Positions 52,575-60,437 are shown, counted from the stretch's first letter. The stretch: 64,000 nt of DNA from Acetivibrio sp. MSJd-27 (GCF_018918095.1 NZ_JAHLPV010000001.1:216896-280895); one strand, 5' to 3'. Program-made: numbers and translations. Notes: generated from the sequence alone by a model not told the origin.

Positions 52575-52815
52575 ATCATAGGGGCTTTCCTGTGTTCGCC
52601 CGCCCTTACAAGCGCATAGAACAGCGTACAATGCGCATCTTCTCTGCACCTTGTTCTTTCTCCTCTGTAGGGGCCGATGCCCACTGAGTCGTGAGTATAC
52701 AGTATACAGTATACAGTTCACAGTAGAACGGCATGTTCTGCCGAGATGGCATCCCTGTTCGTTACCGTATACTGTTTACCATTTACCGTAGGGGAGGGAT
52801 GTCATCCGCCCGCAT
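52575..52815. repeat. REP-like units and GTATACA repeats before terminase large subunit
   Basis: TCATAGGGGCTTTCCTGTGTTCG (degenerate), GTAGGGGCCGATGCCCACTG, four GTATACA-type 8-bp steps at 52696-52722 and GTAGGGGAGGGATGTCATCC. No gene between 52553 and 52854. Confidence 0.7.
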
Positions 52816-52854
52816 TTTCCGCCCCGCTTCCCTTCTCCTCACAAACGGCTTGCG

Positions 52855-54336
52855 TCAATACTCCAGAAAATCCCTTGTAACCTCCCCGTCCAAAACCGCT
52901 TCTATCCCCTCCTCCGCCGGGCGTTCCACGCTGAAATGATAGGTTGGCATAACCGTTTTCGGATGGCTCTGGGGCTTCGCCATGATGTAATACCGAAGCT
53001 CGTCCATGGCATGGTCATTCTCCTTCTGAGGCTCGTCTTTTCCGTTCTTCGCCCAGCGGTAGGTTTTGAATTCCCGAATCATGTTCACGCAGTCGGAGAA
53101 AATAAAAATCTTCGGCTTTTTGGTTCCGTCCAGTCCTTCCCGCGGATGGAGATACTCCTTCACCCGCTGAATCCCGGCGAATTTGGATTTGTTCACCCTC
53201 GGATCGCAGAGAATGCCGTGATCCAAAAACAGCTCCACCACCGACCGCTCACTGGCGGCGGTGCGCTGGGTAGCCGCGCTGTCAATCAGCGCTTCCAGAT
53301 AACCGGTTTCCGACCGCTTCCATCCAAGCCGGTCTGCCGCGGCGAAAATCTCCTTGGCGTGCTGCTCCACATTCTGCTCGGAGGCGTAGTGCTCCCCTGC
53401 CACATAAACGTTTCCGTCGCCGTCGCAGGCATAAAAATGGCAGGACAGCGGATGGGTGTAGCCCGGGTCGATGCTGATTCGATCCTGCCATTCCTCCGGA
53501 ATATCGAAGGGCTCAATCACATGAATGTTCTCGTCAAATTCCTTGTACACCAGCCCATTGACCGCCACGAACCGCCCGTATTTTCTGGCTTCCAGCTCCT
53601 CCTTGGACAGGGTGCTCTCCAGAGCCTTAATCTCCTCCTTGGAAAGGTAGGGGTTGTCATCCCAGTTCATGAACCAGCACTTCACGTCCGGATCGTTGCG
53701 CTCGTTCACATAGATCAAGTCATACACCCAGGTAAGCCCTTTCAGGGGCGTCATGGTTCCCCAGATATCGCCCCGGGTGTCCAGCACCCGCATCCGGCAC
53801 TCCTCGTAAACCTCACGGGGCGGCTCCTCGTCAAACCATACATAGTGAAGCGAAGTCCCTTGAAATTTCTCCCGCCCCTGATCGCAGGACTTGAAGCCGA
53901 TGATGCTCTCCCCTCCCCGCTCGTGCTGCACCACGATAAAGTCGATGGTGGCGTTTTCCGGATTGTCCGCCTTGCCCTTGCGGGTCACAATCTTTTTGAT
54001 CCAGTCCGGGTTGAGCCATTTCAAAATTTCCCGCTGGGCAACGTCCCGCTGTACCTCGCCGGTCAGGGACACCACCCACCCCTTGGTGGGATGGGGAATG
54101 TCCTTGTAGGGATGGTTTCCCCGGGCGTACCACACCGCCTCCACCGCGCCGGACACCGTCTTTCCCGTCCGGTTTCCGCCGAACATCCATCGATTTCGGT
54201 GATTGTCCTTGTGGAATGCTACCTGCTTTTTGTGGATCCGGTCTCCCCGATTATAGAACAGTAAGCGGTTCTTCCGCACATATGCGTAAATCCCTTTCAG
54301 CCTGCTGTATGCTTTCTGTATTTCTTTTTTCTCCAT
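52855..54336 (-). CDS. Terminase large subunit
   Basis: 493 residues from ATG 54336 (GGAGGTGAAAAG); the longer frame is repeat DNA. ATPase: Walker A GGNRTGKT at residues 53-60, Walker B WFDEEP at 167-172, coupling TGEVQRDVAQREILKWL before. Nuclease half begins around residue 295 with ISIDPGYTHPLSCHFYACDG (first Asp), ALIDSAATQRTA (second) and NDHAMDELRYYIM (third Asp near 440). It cuts and pumps DNA into the head with the small subunit. Follows the small-subunit terminator, so may have its own or readthrough transcription. Confidence 0.93.
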   Translation of the reverse strand: MEKKEIQKAYSRLKGIYAYVRKNRLLFYNRGDRIHKKQVAFHKDNHRNRWMFGGNRTGKTVSGAVEAVWYARGNHPYKDIPHPTKGWVVSLTGEVQRDVAQREILKWLNPDWIKKIVTRKGKADNPENATIDFIVVQHERGGESIIGFKSCDQGREKFQGTSLHYVWFDEEPPREVYEECRMRVLDTRGDIWGTMTPLKGLTWVYDLIYVNERNDPDVKCWFMNWDDNPYLSKEEIKALESTLSKEELEARKYGRFVAVNGLVYKEFDENIHVIEPFDIPEEWQDRISIDPGYTHPLSCHFYACDGDGNVYVAGEHYASEQNVEQHAKEIFAAADRLGWKRSETGYLEALIDSAATQRTAASERSVVELFLDHGILCDPRVNKSKFAGIQRVKEYLHPREGLDGTKKPKIFIFSDCVNMIREFKTYRWAKNGKDEPQKENDHAMDELRYYIMAKPQSHPKTVMPTYHFSVERPAEEGIEAVLDGEVTRDFLEY

Positions 54337-54349
54337 CTTTTCACCTCCG

Positions 54350-54600
54350 TTTTGTAGGGGAGGGGTTCCAGCCCCGCCCGCCGCCGTAGGGGCGGATTCC
54401 ATATCCGCCCGCAAAGCGCATTCCGCTTTATCCTTCACAGGGGAGAGAATCTGTTTCGGGACGATGTAGGCATCGTCCCCTACGCTGGATTTTCCATCCT
54501 TCCATGTAGGGGAGGGTCTCCGTGCCCTCCCGTTTTGTTCTCTGTTCTTTGCCCCCTGCCCTCCGTAGGGGTCGATGCCCACATCGACCCGCCCTCAACA
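54350..54600. repeat. REP-like palindrome cluster between terminase genes
   Basis: GTAGGGGAGGGGTTCCAGCC, GTAGGGGCGGATTCCATATC, GGGACGATGTAGGCATCGTC, GTAGGGGAGGGTCTCCGTGC, GTAGGGGTCGATGCCCACAT. No gene in 54337-54630. Confidence 0.85.
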
Positions 54601-54630
54601 GCGCTTTGCGCTATGCCCTTTTCTCTTAAC

Positions 54631-54666
54631 AAAAAAGCCCTCCGTCAGACCGCCGGAAGGCTTTTA
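54631..54666 (-). terminator. Terminator overlapping the terminase small subunit stop
   Basis: On the minus strand AAAAGCCTTCCGG-CGGTCTG-ACGGAGGGCTTTTTTG. The stem begins within a base of the stop codon. Confidence 0.8.
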
Positions 54667-55191
54667 TTTCATATTGCGGAACAATTCGGATGGAAGCTCC
54701 GCGATGCTTCTTTTCATTTCCTCCAGCGCCTCCTCGGGCTTGAGGTGATCCAAAGGATTCCCCGCCTCCGTTTCCTGCTCCAGCTTATCCCGCCATTTTT
54801 CCGGGCACCTGTTTTTCAGCCAGAACAGCGCCGAGTTGGTATCCGGCGGATAATACTGCTCCTCCTCGGCGATTTCCAGCCGTTCGCTCTCCCGCACCTT
54901 TTTGCCGTTCTCATACTCGATTTCTTTGAGCTTCACCGGTTTGCGTACCCGCTGGACATAACCGGTGGCCTTTTTGAAAAGCGCCTTTTCCACCTCACTG
55001 TCCACACTGTGCCTGCCCCTCTCCAATGCCTGTTCAAACGCCGGACGAGATTTCTTATAGCGGTAGAAGGTGCTCCGGCCAATCCCGAGCCTGGCGCTGA
55101 TTGCGTCGTCACTAAGCCCTTCCCTCGCCAGAGACTCCAGTTCTTCCAGTCTTTTTTCGATCTGTCCGTATTTTCCGGGATTCGTCTGCAC
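54664..55191 (-). CDS. Terminase small subunit
   Basis: 175 residues from GTG 55191, chosen for the AAAGGAG 8 bases upstream and because earlier in-frame ATG codons lie upstream of the promoter. N-terminal helix-turn-helix: AREGLSDDAISARLGIGRST followed by FYRYKKSRPAFEQAL, then EVEKALFKKATGYV, and a C-terminal DTNSALFWLKNRCPEKWRDK (common to phage TerS of this type). Binds the packaging start and feeds DNA to the large subunit. The 150 bp between promoter and GTG could hold an earlier non-ATG start. Confidence 0.85.
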   Translation of the reverse strand: MQTNPGKYGQIEKRLEELESLAREGLSDDAISARLGIGRSTFYRYKKSRPAFEQALERGRHSVDSEVEKALFKKATGYVQRVRKPVKLKEIEYENGKKVRESERLEIAEEEQYYPPDTNSALFWLKNRCPEKWRDKLEQETEAGNPLDHLKPEEALEEMKRSIAELPSELFRNMK

Positions 55192-55350
55192 CCTCTCCAC
55201 TCCTTTTGTGCCTTCTATCGGAAACCATGCGTTTGAGCGATACTTGCCCAGACGACGGCTCTGAAATGTTATTTTAACGCTGCCTCCCACCCCTGGCTTT
55301 CCGCGGTATCCTATCCCAAAAGGCGCCCTGCGCCCGTGCTTCCTGTACGC

Positions 55351-55385
55351 ATTATACCGGGGAACCCCCATGACATGCCATGACA
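55351..55385 (-). promoter_or_regulatory. Special phage promoter, copy 3 (terminase)
   Basis: On the minus strand TGTCATGGCATGTCA, 14-bp spacer, TATAAT. Best copy of the three. Lies between the regulator gene and terminase, as ArpU-controlled late promoters do. Confidence 0.8.
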
Positions 55386-55424
55386 TAAACGCAGAAGGTT
55401 TCCTGTAATCCATTTCTCTGCCCT

Positions 55425-55640
55425 TCGTAGGGGAGGGGTTCCATCCCCTCCCGCCGACGTAGGGGCGGATTCCATATCCGCCCGCCCTTGCCAGCGCATC
55501 GTACAGCGTGCACAGCGCATCCCGCTTTGCCCTTCGCAGGGGAGAGGATCTGTTTCGGGACGATGTGGGCATCGTCCCCTACGCTGCATTTTCCGGCATT
55601 CCCATTGTAGGGGCGGATATCATCCGCCCGCATTTCAGTC
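55425..55640. repeat. REP-like palindrome cluster between regulator and terminase
   Basis: GTAGGGGAGGGGTTCCATCC, GTAGGGGCGGATTCCATATC, GGGACGATGTGGGCATCGTC, GTAGGGGCGGATATCATCCG. No gene in 55386-55656. Confidence 0.85.
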
Positions 55641-55656
55641 TTCTCTGCGCCTTGTT

Positions 55657-55986
55657 CTACGCCCCCAGCTCCCGAATCCTTTCCACCTCACGCACCGCCG
55701 CTCTATGCAGACGGTACACATGCCGTTCGCTCAGATACAGGGTTTCCGCCACCCTCTCAAAGGTCATTCCCTCCAGATAATGGCATTTTAAAATCATTCT
55801 GAGCTTGGCCTGGGAAACGTTCTCCACGGCGCCGCGGATTTCCACAGCCTGCTTCTTAAGCGCTTCCACTCTGCGCCGCAGGATGTCCTTCAGTGCGTCC
55901 GGCGCCTGTTTCAGCTCCCGTTCCGTCTGCTCTATCTCGCAAAGCAGCGCCGGATAACGGCTTAAAAACTGTTTTGTTTTCTCCAT
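55657..55986 (-). CDS. ArpU/RinA/DUF1492-type phage late regulator
   Basis: 109 residues from ATG 55986 (AAAGGAG). N-terminal helical part (KTKQFLSRYPALLCEIEQTE), then a sigma-region-4-like helix-turn-helix: LRMILKCHYLEGMTFERVAE, TLYLSERHVYRLHRAAVREV. Such proteins are encoded just before terminase in Gram-positive phages and switch on late genes. The three TGTCATGG promoters are the obvious candidates for its targets (inference). Confidence 0.85.
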   Translation of the reverse strand: MEKTKQFLSRYPALLCEIEQTERELKQAPDALKDILRRRVEALKKQAVEIRGAVENVSQAKLRMILKCHYLEGMTFERVAETLYLSERHVYRLHRAAVREVERIRELGA

Positions 55987-56087
55987 TTTCTTTGCTCCTT
56001 TGGTATAAAATTTTTCCAATCCGGCAACCCTGTAAACAGACAGCAAAACCTATTTTCCGTTTTTTCGGTCAGAAAGGAGGGTATCTT

Positions 56088-56228
56088 ATGACCTTTATTG
56101 ATCCGCGGTTAAAGCCTCAGTTCGACTCCCTTTCCAAGGAATTGCAGGAAGTGATTCTGAGCAAAGATGTCCAGATCCACAGCCTTCAGGATCTGATCCA
56201 ATGCCTGGAAACCATCGTCAATGAATAG
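56088..56228 (+). CDS. Small 46-aa protein, unknown
   Basis: ATG 56088 preceded by AGAAAGGAGG with 7-nt spacing. Sequence MTFIDPRLKPQFDSLSKELQ, ending LQDLIQCLETIVNE; acidic and helical. On the strand opposite to the phage genes. The next small gene begins 58 bp later. Good site and clean helix suggest it is real; family not recognised. Confidence 0.6.
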   Translation: MTFIDPRLKPQFDSLSKELQEVILSKDVQIHSLQDLIQCLETIVNE

Positions 56229-56286
56229 CGGACTTTTTGAACCGCTCCGCCCCCTGTTTCATATACTGAAAACAGGGGGTGGTTTT

Positions 56287-56403
56287 ATGATGTCGCCCAA
56301 TGAGCTGGCAGCCACGGCATCCGCAATAGCCTTTGCGCTCGGAAACGAGCTTACCATCGACGATGCGCTGACGCTCTCCGCTGTACTCAAGCAGATCGGT
56401 TAA
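56287..56403 (+). CDS. Small DUF6774-like protein (38 aa)
   Basis: ATG 56287 (GGGGGTGG upstream), two adjacent ATGs. Sequence MMSPNELAATASAIAFALGN, ending DDALTLSAVLKQIG, resembles the short DUF6774 proteins of Clostridia (TxxAxAIAxxL...L..L...L.QLG). Stop codon TAA merges with the left end of element copy B. Confidence 0.5.
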   Translation: MMSPNELAATASAIAFALGNELTIDDALTLSAVLKQIG

Positions 56404-56626
56404 GCATTAGAGAGTCGAACGCAATATGCCCTGCACTTGATAAATTCCCGCCTTTTCGAATTGTCGGTCTTGCAAGGCACCAGCCTTGCTTCCCCCTTAC
56501 GCACCGAAAAAACGAAAATTTCTCTGCGTGCAGGGTCGCAGAGTTTTTACAGAGCAAATTTTTTTGACGCAGAATTGCGGAAAATTTGCCTGTAAAAACC
56601 ATATTGGGTTCAACTCCCTAATGCTT
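56402..56626. mobile_element. MITE-like inverted-repeat element, copy B (225 bp)
   Basis: Ends AAGCATTAGAGAGTCGAACG / GGTTCAACTCCCTAATGCTT, interior as in copy A but lacking ~50 bp (CGTAAGACAAGG...GACGAGC). No transposase. From 56627 to 56765 no gene is seen. Confidence 0.8.
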
Positions 56627-56765
56627 TCACAATGGAAACGATTGTGGTCCAGCGGGAAAATATCGAAAAATGCCGAACAATTGATAGCTGATTCGTCTCT
56701 ATGCGGTAGGATAGAGGCTCCCTTCCGCCGCGGGCAATTTTGCGCATACCATCCAAGCGCCTATT

Positions 56766-57131
56766 TTATCTGGCTTCCTCTATGGTTTCCCTTTTATCTG
56801 TGTGCTTCCTTCCGCAGAAATAGGCCTCCTGCGCCAAAATTTCAGTGACATGCCGCCTGGTGCCGTCCGCCTCTTCCCAGGCCCGGTTCTGCAGGGAGCC
56901 ATACAGGGTGACCGCCTGTCCCTTTTCAAAGTATTTTTTGATAAACTCAGCCGTTCCGTAAAAGCAGACCACAGGGAAAAAATCCGCCTGATTCGTTTTA
57001 TTCGCTTCATTCGATTTTCTCCGCTGCTCCACCGCCACCGAAAACCGGCAAACCGGCACGCCTGCCGCGGTTATTTTCAATTCTGGTTCCCTTGCCATTC
57101 TGCCTGTCAGGATCACTTTGTTCATCGTCAT
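56766..57131 (-). CDS. ssb: Single-stranded DNA-binding protein
   Basis: 121 residues from ATG 57131 (GAGGAGG; a second ATG two codons later). OB-fold motifs: NKVILTGRMAREPELKITAA, GVPVCRFSVAVEQRR, DFFPVVCFYGTAEFIKKYFE, KGQAVTLYGSLQNR. Lacks the usual acidic C-terminal tip (DDDIPF), ending KRETIEEAR, so it may not bind host partners as cellular SSB does. Phage replication module, after the replication organiser. Confidence 0.92.
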   Translation of the reverse strand: MTMNKVILTGRMAREPELKITAAGVPVCRFSVAVEQRRKSNEANKTNQADFFPVVCFYGTAEFIKKYFEKGQAVTLYGSLQNRAWEEADGTRRHVTEILAQEAYFCGRKHTDKRETIEEAR

Positions 57132-57148
57132 GTTTTCTTCCTCCTCAA

Positions 57149-57268
57149 TCACTGTTTGTATTTGGATACATATTCGCCGTACGTCATGCCGGCCTGCCGC
57201 GCAAGCCTGCATACCTCCTGAATGGATTTATGCTTCCGCTTTGTCTTTTTTGGTTTTCTGCGCATCAT
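57149..57268 (-). CDS. Small basic phage ORF overlapping the replication gene
   Basis: 39 residues from ATG 57268 (second ATG adjacent): MMRRKPKKTKRKHKSIQEVC, RLARQAGMTYGEYVSKYKQ. The IQEVCRLARxAGMTYGxYV pattern is a small conserved ORF seen in phages of Firmicutes. It overlaps the 3' end of the replication gene in another frame and ends 18 bp before ssb. A GGAGG lies 16 nt upstream, rather far, so the start is uncertain. Confidence 0.6.
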   Translation of the reverse strand: MMRRKPKKTKRKHKSIQEVCRLARQAGMTYGEYVSKYKQ

Positions 57269-58178
57269 CTGCTCGATGGCTGTCCCCTCCTTTCCCCTCT
57301 CTCATTGCCCGCTGGATGGCGTCATAGTCGAAAGCCTGCTCGCTGAAATTGTGAAACCCTGATTTTTTTTCGTTTTTTCCGTTCTTTTCGTTCTTGTTTT
57401 TTCCGCCGCCGCGCTCCTTCACCGCTTCTATCCCCCACCGTTTGATAGCCAAAGCGCAGTTTTGATACCGCTTTCCGGTCATCTCCATATACTCGTCCAG
57501 CAAGCCGGCCGCCTTATGCACCATTTCCTCCCCATACTGTCCGTTCAGCTTCTCCAGCTCTGCGCTGTCCAGCAGAACATGGCCGTATTTGCCGAAGGTT
57601 TTTTGGCGTGTGCGGGAGGCGCAAGCCTCTCTCTCTGCTTTCCTTTCCTTTTCTTTTCTTTCCTTTCCTTTCCTTTGTTCCAAAATCGATCGATTTTGGC
57701 TCGAAATCGATCGATCCTCCTGCTTTAAAAAGTTCTCCAAAACAGCGCTCCGCCCTGATATGGCGCGCATTTCCGCCTCGTCCAGAAGCCAGAGGGAAAA
57801 ATCCATCTTCAAATTTTTTCGAGCGCAGGTGATCCGATAAAATACCTTCTGAATTCTGCAGGAGGTGAGCACGCCGGCACGAAACAGCGTCCAGTCAAAA
57901 AGTCCGTCCCGGGCAAGCCCTTCTATTATCCCGGTGATTTCCTCCTCCTCAGGCTCGTTTTTTCCCCGCAGATGGTTGAGAACCTCCCATACCACATCAC
58001 TCCGTGTTTGTTCGTTGTAATTGAGATAGTATCCCTTGTCGCCGAAAATCATGGTCAAAAGCGACAGGTAAACCAAAACGGATACCGCGCCGTACTTGCT
58101 TCGCAGCTTTCGGAATTTCCGATCCTCAATCAGATCCAGGTAAAACGGAAAATAGTCGATTCCCTGTTTCACAGTCAA
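57228..58178 (-). CDS. Phage replication organiser (DUF4373/DnaD-like)
   Basis: 316 residues. N-terminal DUF4373-type winged helix: GIDYFPFYLDLIEDRKFRKL, RSKYGAVSVLVYLSLLTMIF. Middle: DWTLFRAGVLTSCRIQKVFY, then a strongly basic coiled part (RKGKERKEKERKAERE). C-terminal DnaD-like helix (ALAIKRWGIEAVKE). Likely binds the phage origin and recruits host helicase loader. First early gene of the leftward transcript. Confidence 0.85.
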   Translation of the reverse strand: MTVKQGIDYFPFYLDLIEDRKFRKLRSKYGAVSVLVYLSLLTMIFGDKGYYLNYNEQTRSDVVWEVLNHLRGKNEPEEEEITGIIEGLARDGLFDWTLFRAGVLTSCRIQKVFYRITCARKNLKMDFSLWLLDEAEMRAISGRSAVLENFLKQEDRSISSQNRSILEQRKGKERKEKERKAEREACASRTRQKTFGKYGHVLLDSAELEKLNGQYGEEMVHKAAGLLDEYMEMTGKRYQNCALAIKRWGIEAVKERGGGKNKNEKNGKNEKKSGFHNFSEQAFDYDAIQRAMREGKGGDSHRADDAQKTKKDKAEA

Positions 58179-58329
58179 ATCTTCTCACATCCTCTCTATA
58201 TTGTGTCTTAAAAGATACCAAAAGGACGCAGAATTCCCGCATTTCAGTGCATAGAACAGCGTACAAAGCGCTCTGTTCTTTGTTCTCTGCCCTTTGCACT
58301 GTGTTCCTTCCCTACGTTTGGATTCGGGA

Positions 58330-58440
58330 CAATATGGAATCGTCCCCCCGCGCTGCATTTTCCGGCATCTCCATTGTAGGGGAGGGGTTCCATCCCCTCC
58401 CGTCGTAGGGGCGGATAGCATCCGCCCGCCTTCCCTACCG
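58330..58440. repeat. REP-like palindromes in the early control region
   Basis: GGGACAATATGGAATCGTCC, GTAGGGGAGGGGTTCCATCC and GTAGGGGCGGATAGCATCCG, lying in the leader of the leftward early transcript. Confidence 0.8.
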
Positions 58441-58502
58441 GTTTCCGCGGCCTGTCACGCAAAACACTTTCAAGCGCAAAAGTTTCTTTTAAGATACTTC
58501 TG

Positions 58503-58531
58503 ATTTTACCTCTTCTCTCATTATTTGTCAA
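58503..58531 (-). promoter_or_regulatory. Early leftward promoter
   Basis: On the minus strand TTGACA (58531-58526), 17-bp spacer, TAAAAT (58508-58503). Drives the replication genes, opposite to the repressor promoter. Confidence 0.8.
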
Positions 58532-58571
58532 GAACGAAAAGACACTTTTTCAAAATATATGCAAAATTTGG

Positions 58572-58600
58572 TTGCATTTAGGACACTTGTGTGTTATAAT
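58572..58600 (+). promoter_or_regulatory. Repressor promoter
   Basis: TTGCAT at 58572-58577, 17-bp spacer, TATAAT at 58595-58600. Repeats such as CGAAACATCGAAATATCGAAG follow at 58608-58630 and could be operator half-sites. Confidence 0.75.
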
Positions 58601-58701
58601 GCGTGTATCGAAACATCGAAATATCGAAGAGGAAAAATGGAAGCATTTTGGCATGGAACTCCGCTGGGTTCCGCTTTCTAAAATGAAAAAAGGAGCAGGC
58701 A

Positions 58702-59307
58702 ATGGATCTGAAAACAAGACGGCAGGAATTAAATATGACTTTGGAGGAAGTGGGCAATATTGTAGGCGTGGGCAAAAGTACCGTCCGCAAATGGGAAACC
58801 GGAGACATCGCCAATATGAAGATCGACAAGGTGACGCTGCTGGCAAAAGCTTTAAAAACGACCCCCACCGCCATTCTCGGGACGGAGGAAAAAACGGAGG
58901 AGAATCCCTCCGCTCCGGTGCGGATTCCGGTCTTAGGCAGGGTGGCCGCCGGTATCCCTATCGAGGCGGTGGAGGATATTCTGGACTATGAAGAAATTTC
59001 CGCCGATATGGCCTCAAAAGGCGACTATTTTGCCCTGCAAATCCAGGGGAATAGCATGGAGCCCCGCATCTGCCAAAACGACGTGGTTATCGTGCGCTGC
59101 CAGCCCAGCGTGGAAAGCGGTGAAATCGCGGTGGTGCTGGTAAACGGGGAAAACGCCACCTGCAAAAAAATCATCAAACAGCCCAACGGAATCAGCCTGG
59201 TCTCTCTGAACCCGGCCTACCCGCCCATGTTCTATACCAACGAGGAAATCACTTCCCTTCCCGTGACCATACTGGGCAAGATGGTCGAACTGCGGGGAAA
59301 ATTCTGA
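58702..59307 (+). CDS. CI/LexA-like phage repressor with S24 peptidase domain
   Basis: 201 residues, AAAGGAGCAGGCA site. N-terminal HTH (TLEEVGNIVGVGKSTVRKWE). Cleavage site Ala-Gly at VLGRVAAGIP. Catalytic serine in FALQIQGNSMEPRICQNDVV and lysine in VVLVNGENATCKKIIKQ. Binds the control region and is expected to self-cleave with RecA. Divergent from the replication genes, defining the lysogeny switch. Confidence 0.92.
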   Translation: MDLKTRRQELNMTLEEVGNIVGVGKSTVRKWETGDIANMKIDKVTLLAKALKTTPTAILGTEEKTEENPSAPVRIPVLGRVAAGIPIEAVEDILDYEEISADMASKGDYFALQIQGNSMEPRICQNDVVIVRCQPSVESGEIAVVLVNGENATCKKIIKQPNGISLVSLNPAYPPMFYTNEEITSLPVTILGKMVELRGKF

Positions 59308-59336
59308 AATATCCCATTTTGACAAGGAGGATACCT

Positions 59337-59972
59337 ATGCCCGCATTTGATTACAAAAAGAAGTACAGGGAATATTACCTGCCGGGAACCTCGCCTTCCC
59401 TGATAGAAATCCCGCCGATACAGTATGCCGCCGTGGAGGGACAAGGGGATCCCAACGAGAAAAACGGCAGTTATCAAGCAGCCCTGAATATTTTATACAC
59501 CATATCTTATACCATCAAAATGAGCGATAAAGGCGGTCGATCCATCGAAGGATATTTCCCCTATGTGGTTCCGCCGCTGGAGGGACTTTGGCAGATGGCG
59601 GGCGGCTCTCCCGGGGTGGATTACTCCAACAAAGCCGGCTTTCAATGGATCTCTATGATCCGCCTGCCGGAATTTGTGACGCCGGAAATCTTCCGCTGGG
59701 CACAGCAGGAAGCGGCCCGGAAAAAGAAGCTGGACACCGCCGCCGCTTCTCTCCTCCTTCTTAAGGAGGGGCTTTGTGTCCAATGTATGCACATCGGCTC
59801 CTATGACGAGGAACCCGCCACGCTGGAAAAAATAGAGCGTTTTCTACAGCAAAACGGATACCAGACCGATCTGTCCTCCAGCCGCCGGCATCATGAGATT
59901 TATTTAAGCGATCCCCGCAGAACCGCGCCGGAAAAACGGAAAACGGTACTGCGCCTGCCTGTTAAGCGTTAG
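59337..59972 (+). CDS. GyrI-like small-molecule-binding domain protein
   Basis: 211 residues from ATG 59337 (AAGGAGG), 29 bp after the repressor. Matches the family of stand-alone GyrI-like proteins: DYKKKYREYYLPGTSPSLIE, IPPIQYAAVEGQGDPN, YPFxVPPLEGLW-like YFPYVVPPLEGLWQM, GYQTDLSSSRRHHEIYLSDPR. Binds hydrophobic or cationic compounds. Probably host gene cotranscribed from or after the repressor. Confidence 0.88.
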   Translation: MPAFDYKKKYREYYLPGTSPSLIEIPPIQYAAVEGQGDPNEKNGSYQAALNILYTISYTIKMSDKGGRSIEGYFPYVVPPLEGLWQMAGGSPGVDYSNKAGFQWISMIRLPEFVTPEIFRWAQQEAARKKKLDTAAASLLLLKEGLCVQCMHIGSYDEEPATLEKIERFLQQNGYQTDLSSSRRHHEIYLSDPRRTAPEKRKTVLRLPVKR

Positions 59973-60000
59973 AGAATCCGTGCGGAAAGGAAGTTTTGCC

Positions 60001-60360
60001 ATGCGTTACCTTTGGATGGATGAATACATGCTGAAAAAAATCGGAGTGTCCAAACATTTTAAGCCCAAATGGCAATGGAACTGCTATCAGGTGGGCGGCA
60101 AAATGTTTGCCGCTTTCTGTTCCGACAAAGAGGGAGAACCCGTTCTCACTCTGAAATGTGAGCCGGAACACGCAAGACGGTTGATGGAAGCATCCCCCCA
60201 TATCATGCCGGGCTACTATATGAATAAACAGCACTGGATCTCGGTGCGGCTGGAAAGCCCTGTCACCGATCAACTTCTTAGGGAGCTGATGGACGAGTCT
60301 TACCGCCTTGTTTATGATAAGCTTCCCAAATATCGGAAAGCGGAAATGGAATCCCGGTGA
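60001..60360 (+). CDS. MmcQ/YjbR (DUF419) family protein
   Basis: 119 residues from ATG 60001 (GGAAAGG). Motifs: FCSDKEGEPVLTLKCEPEHA, YYMNKQHWISVRLES, LMDESYRLVYDKLPK. CyaY-like/double-wing DNA-binding fold. Follows the GyrI-like gene by 28 bp; the stop of the GyrI-like gene lies in a TAAGCGTTAGAGAATC end-like sequence. Confidence 0.9.
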   Translation: MRYLWMDEYMLKKIGVSKHFKPKWQWNCYQVGGKMFAAFCSDKEGEPVLTLKCEPEHARRLMEASPHIMPGYYMNKQHWISVRLESPVTDQLLRELMDESYRLVYDKLPKYRKAEMESR

Positions 60361-60393
60361 ATTACGCGGGTTTATTCCCTGTTTCGCCGCGGC

Positions 60394-60437
60394 CAAAAAG
60401 CGGAGACGCCTTCCACCGGAAAGCGCTCCGCTTTTTC
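60394..60437 (+). terminator. Terminator after the MmcQ-like gene
   Basis: AAAAAGCGGAG ... CTCCGCTTTTTC, 35 bp past the stop. Confidence 0.8.

Noticed and set aside
52082..52684. 200-codon minus-strand frame through the inverted-repeat element
   Set aside because: Passes through repeat DNA and enters the barnase region in the wrong frame; copy B of the element does not keep the frame.
52690..52722. GTATACA repeats as a possible origin iteron
   Set aside because: Only four short steps next to REP variants that carry the same GTATAC end; no initiator gene nearby.
52936..54264. Plus-strand open frame of 442 codons opposite terminase
   Set aside because: Antisense to terminase large subunit with clear Walker motifs; no site or domain.
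55192..55572. Longer start for the terminase small subunit
   Set aside because: In-frame ATG codons there lie upstream of the late promoter or in repeat DNA; GTG 55191 has AAAGGAG at proper spacing.
19012..56046. Tailocin or gene transfer agent instead of prophage
   Set aside because: Terminase, portal, scaffold and coat are complete along with replication genes and a repressor; no contractile sheath or tube. Domestication cannot be excluded but is not supported.
32944..58440. Regular short repeats as a CRISPR array
   Set aside because: Units are palindromes with variable inner arms and irregular gaps, no constant spacer length and no cas genes.
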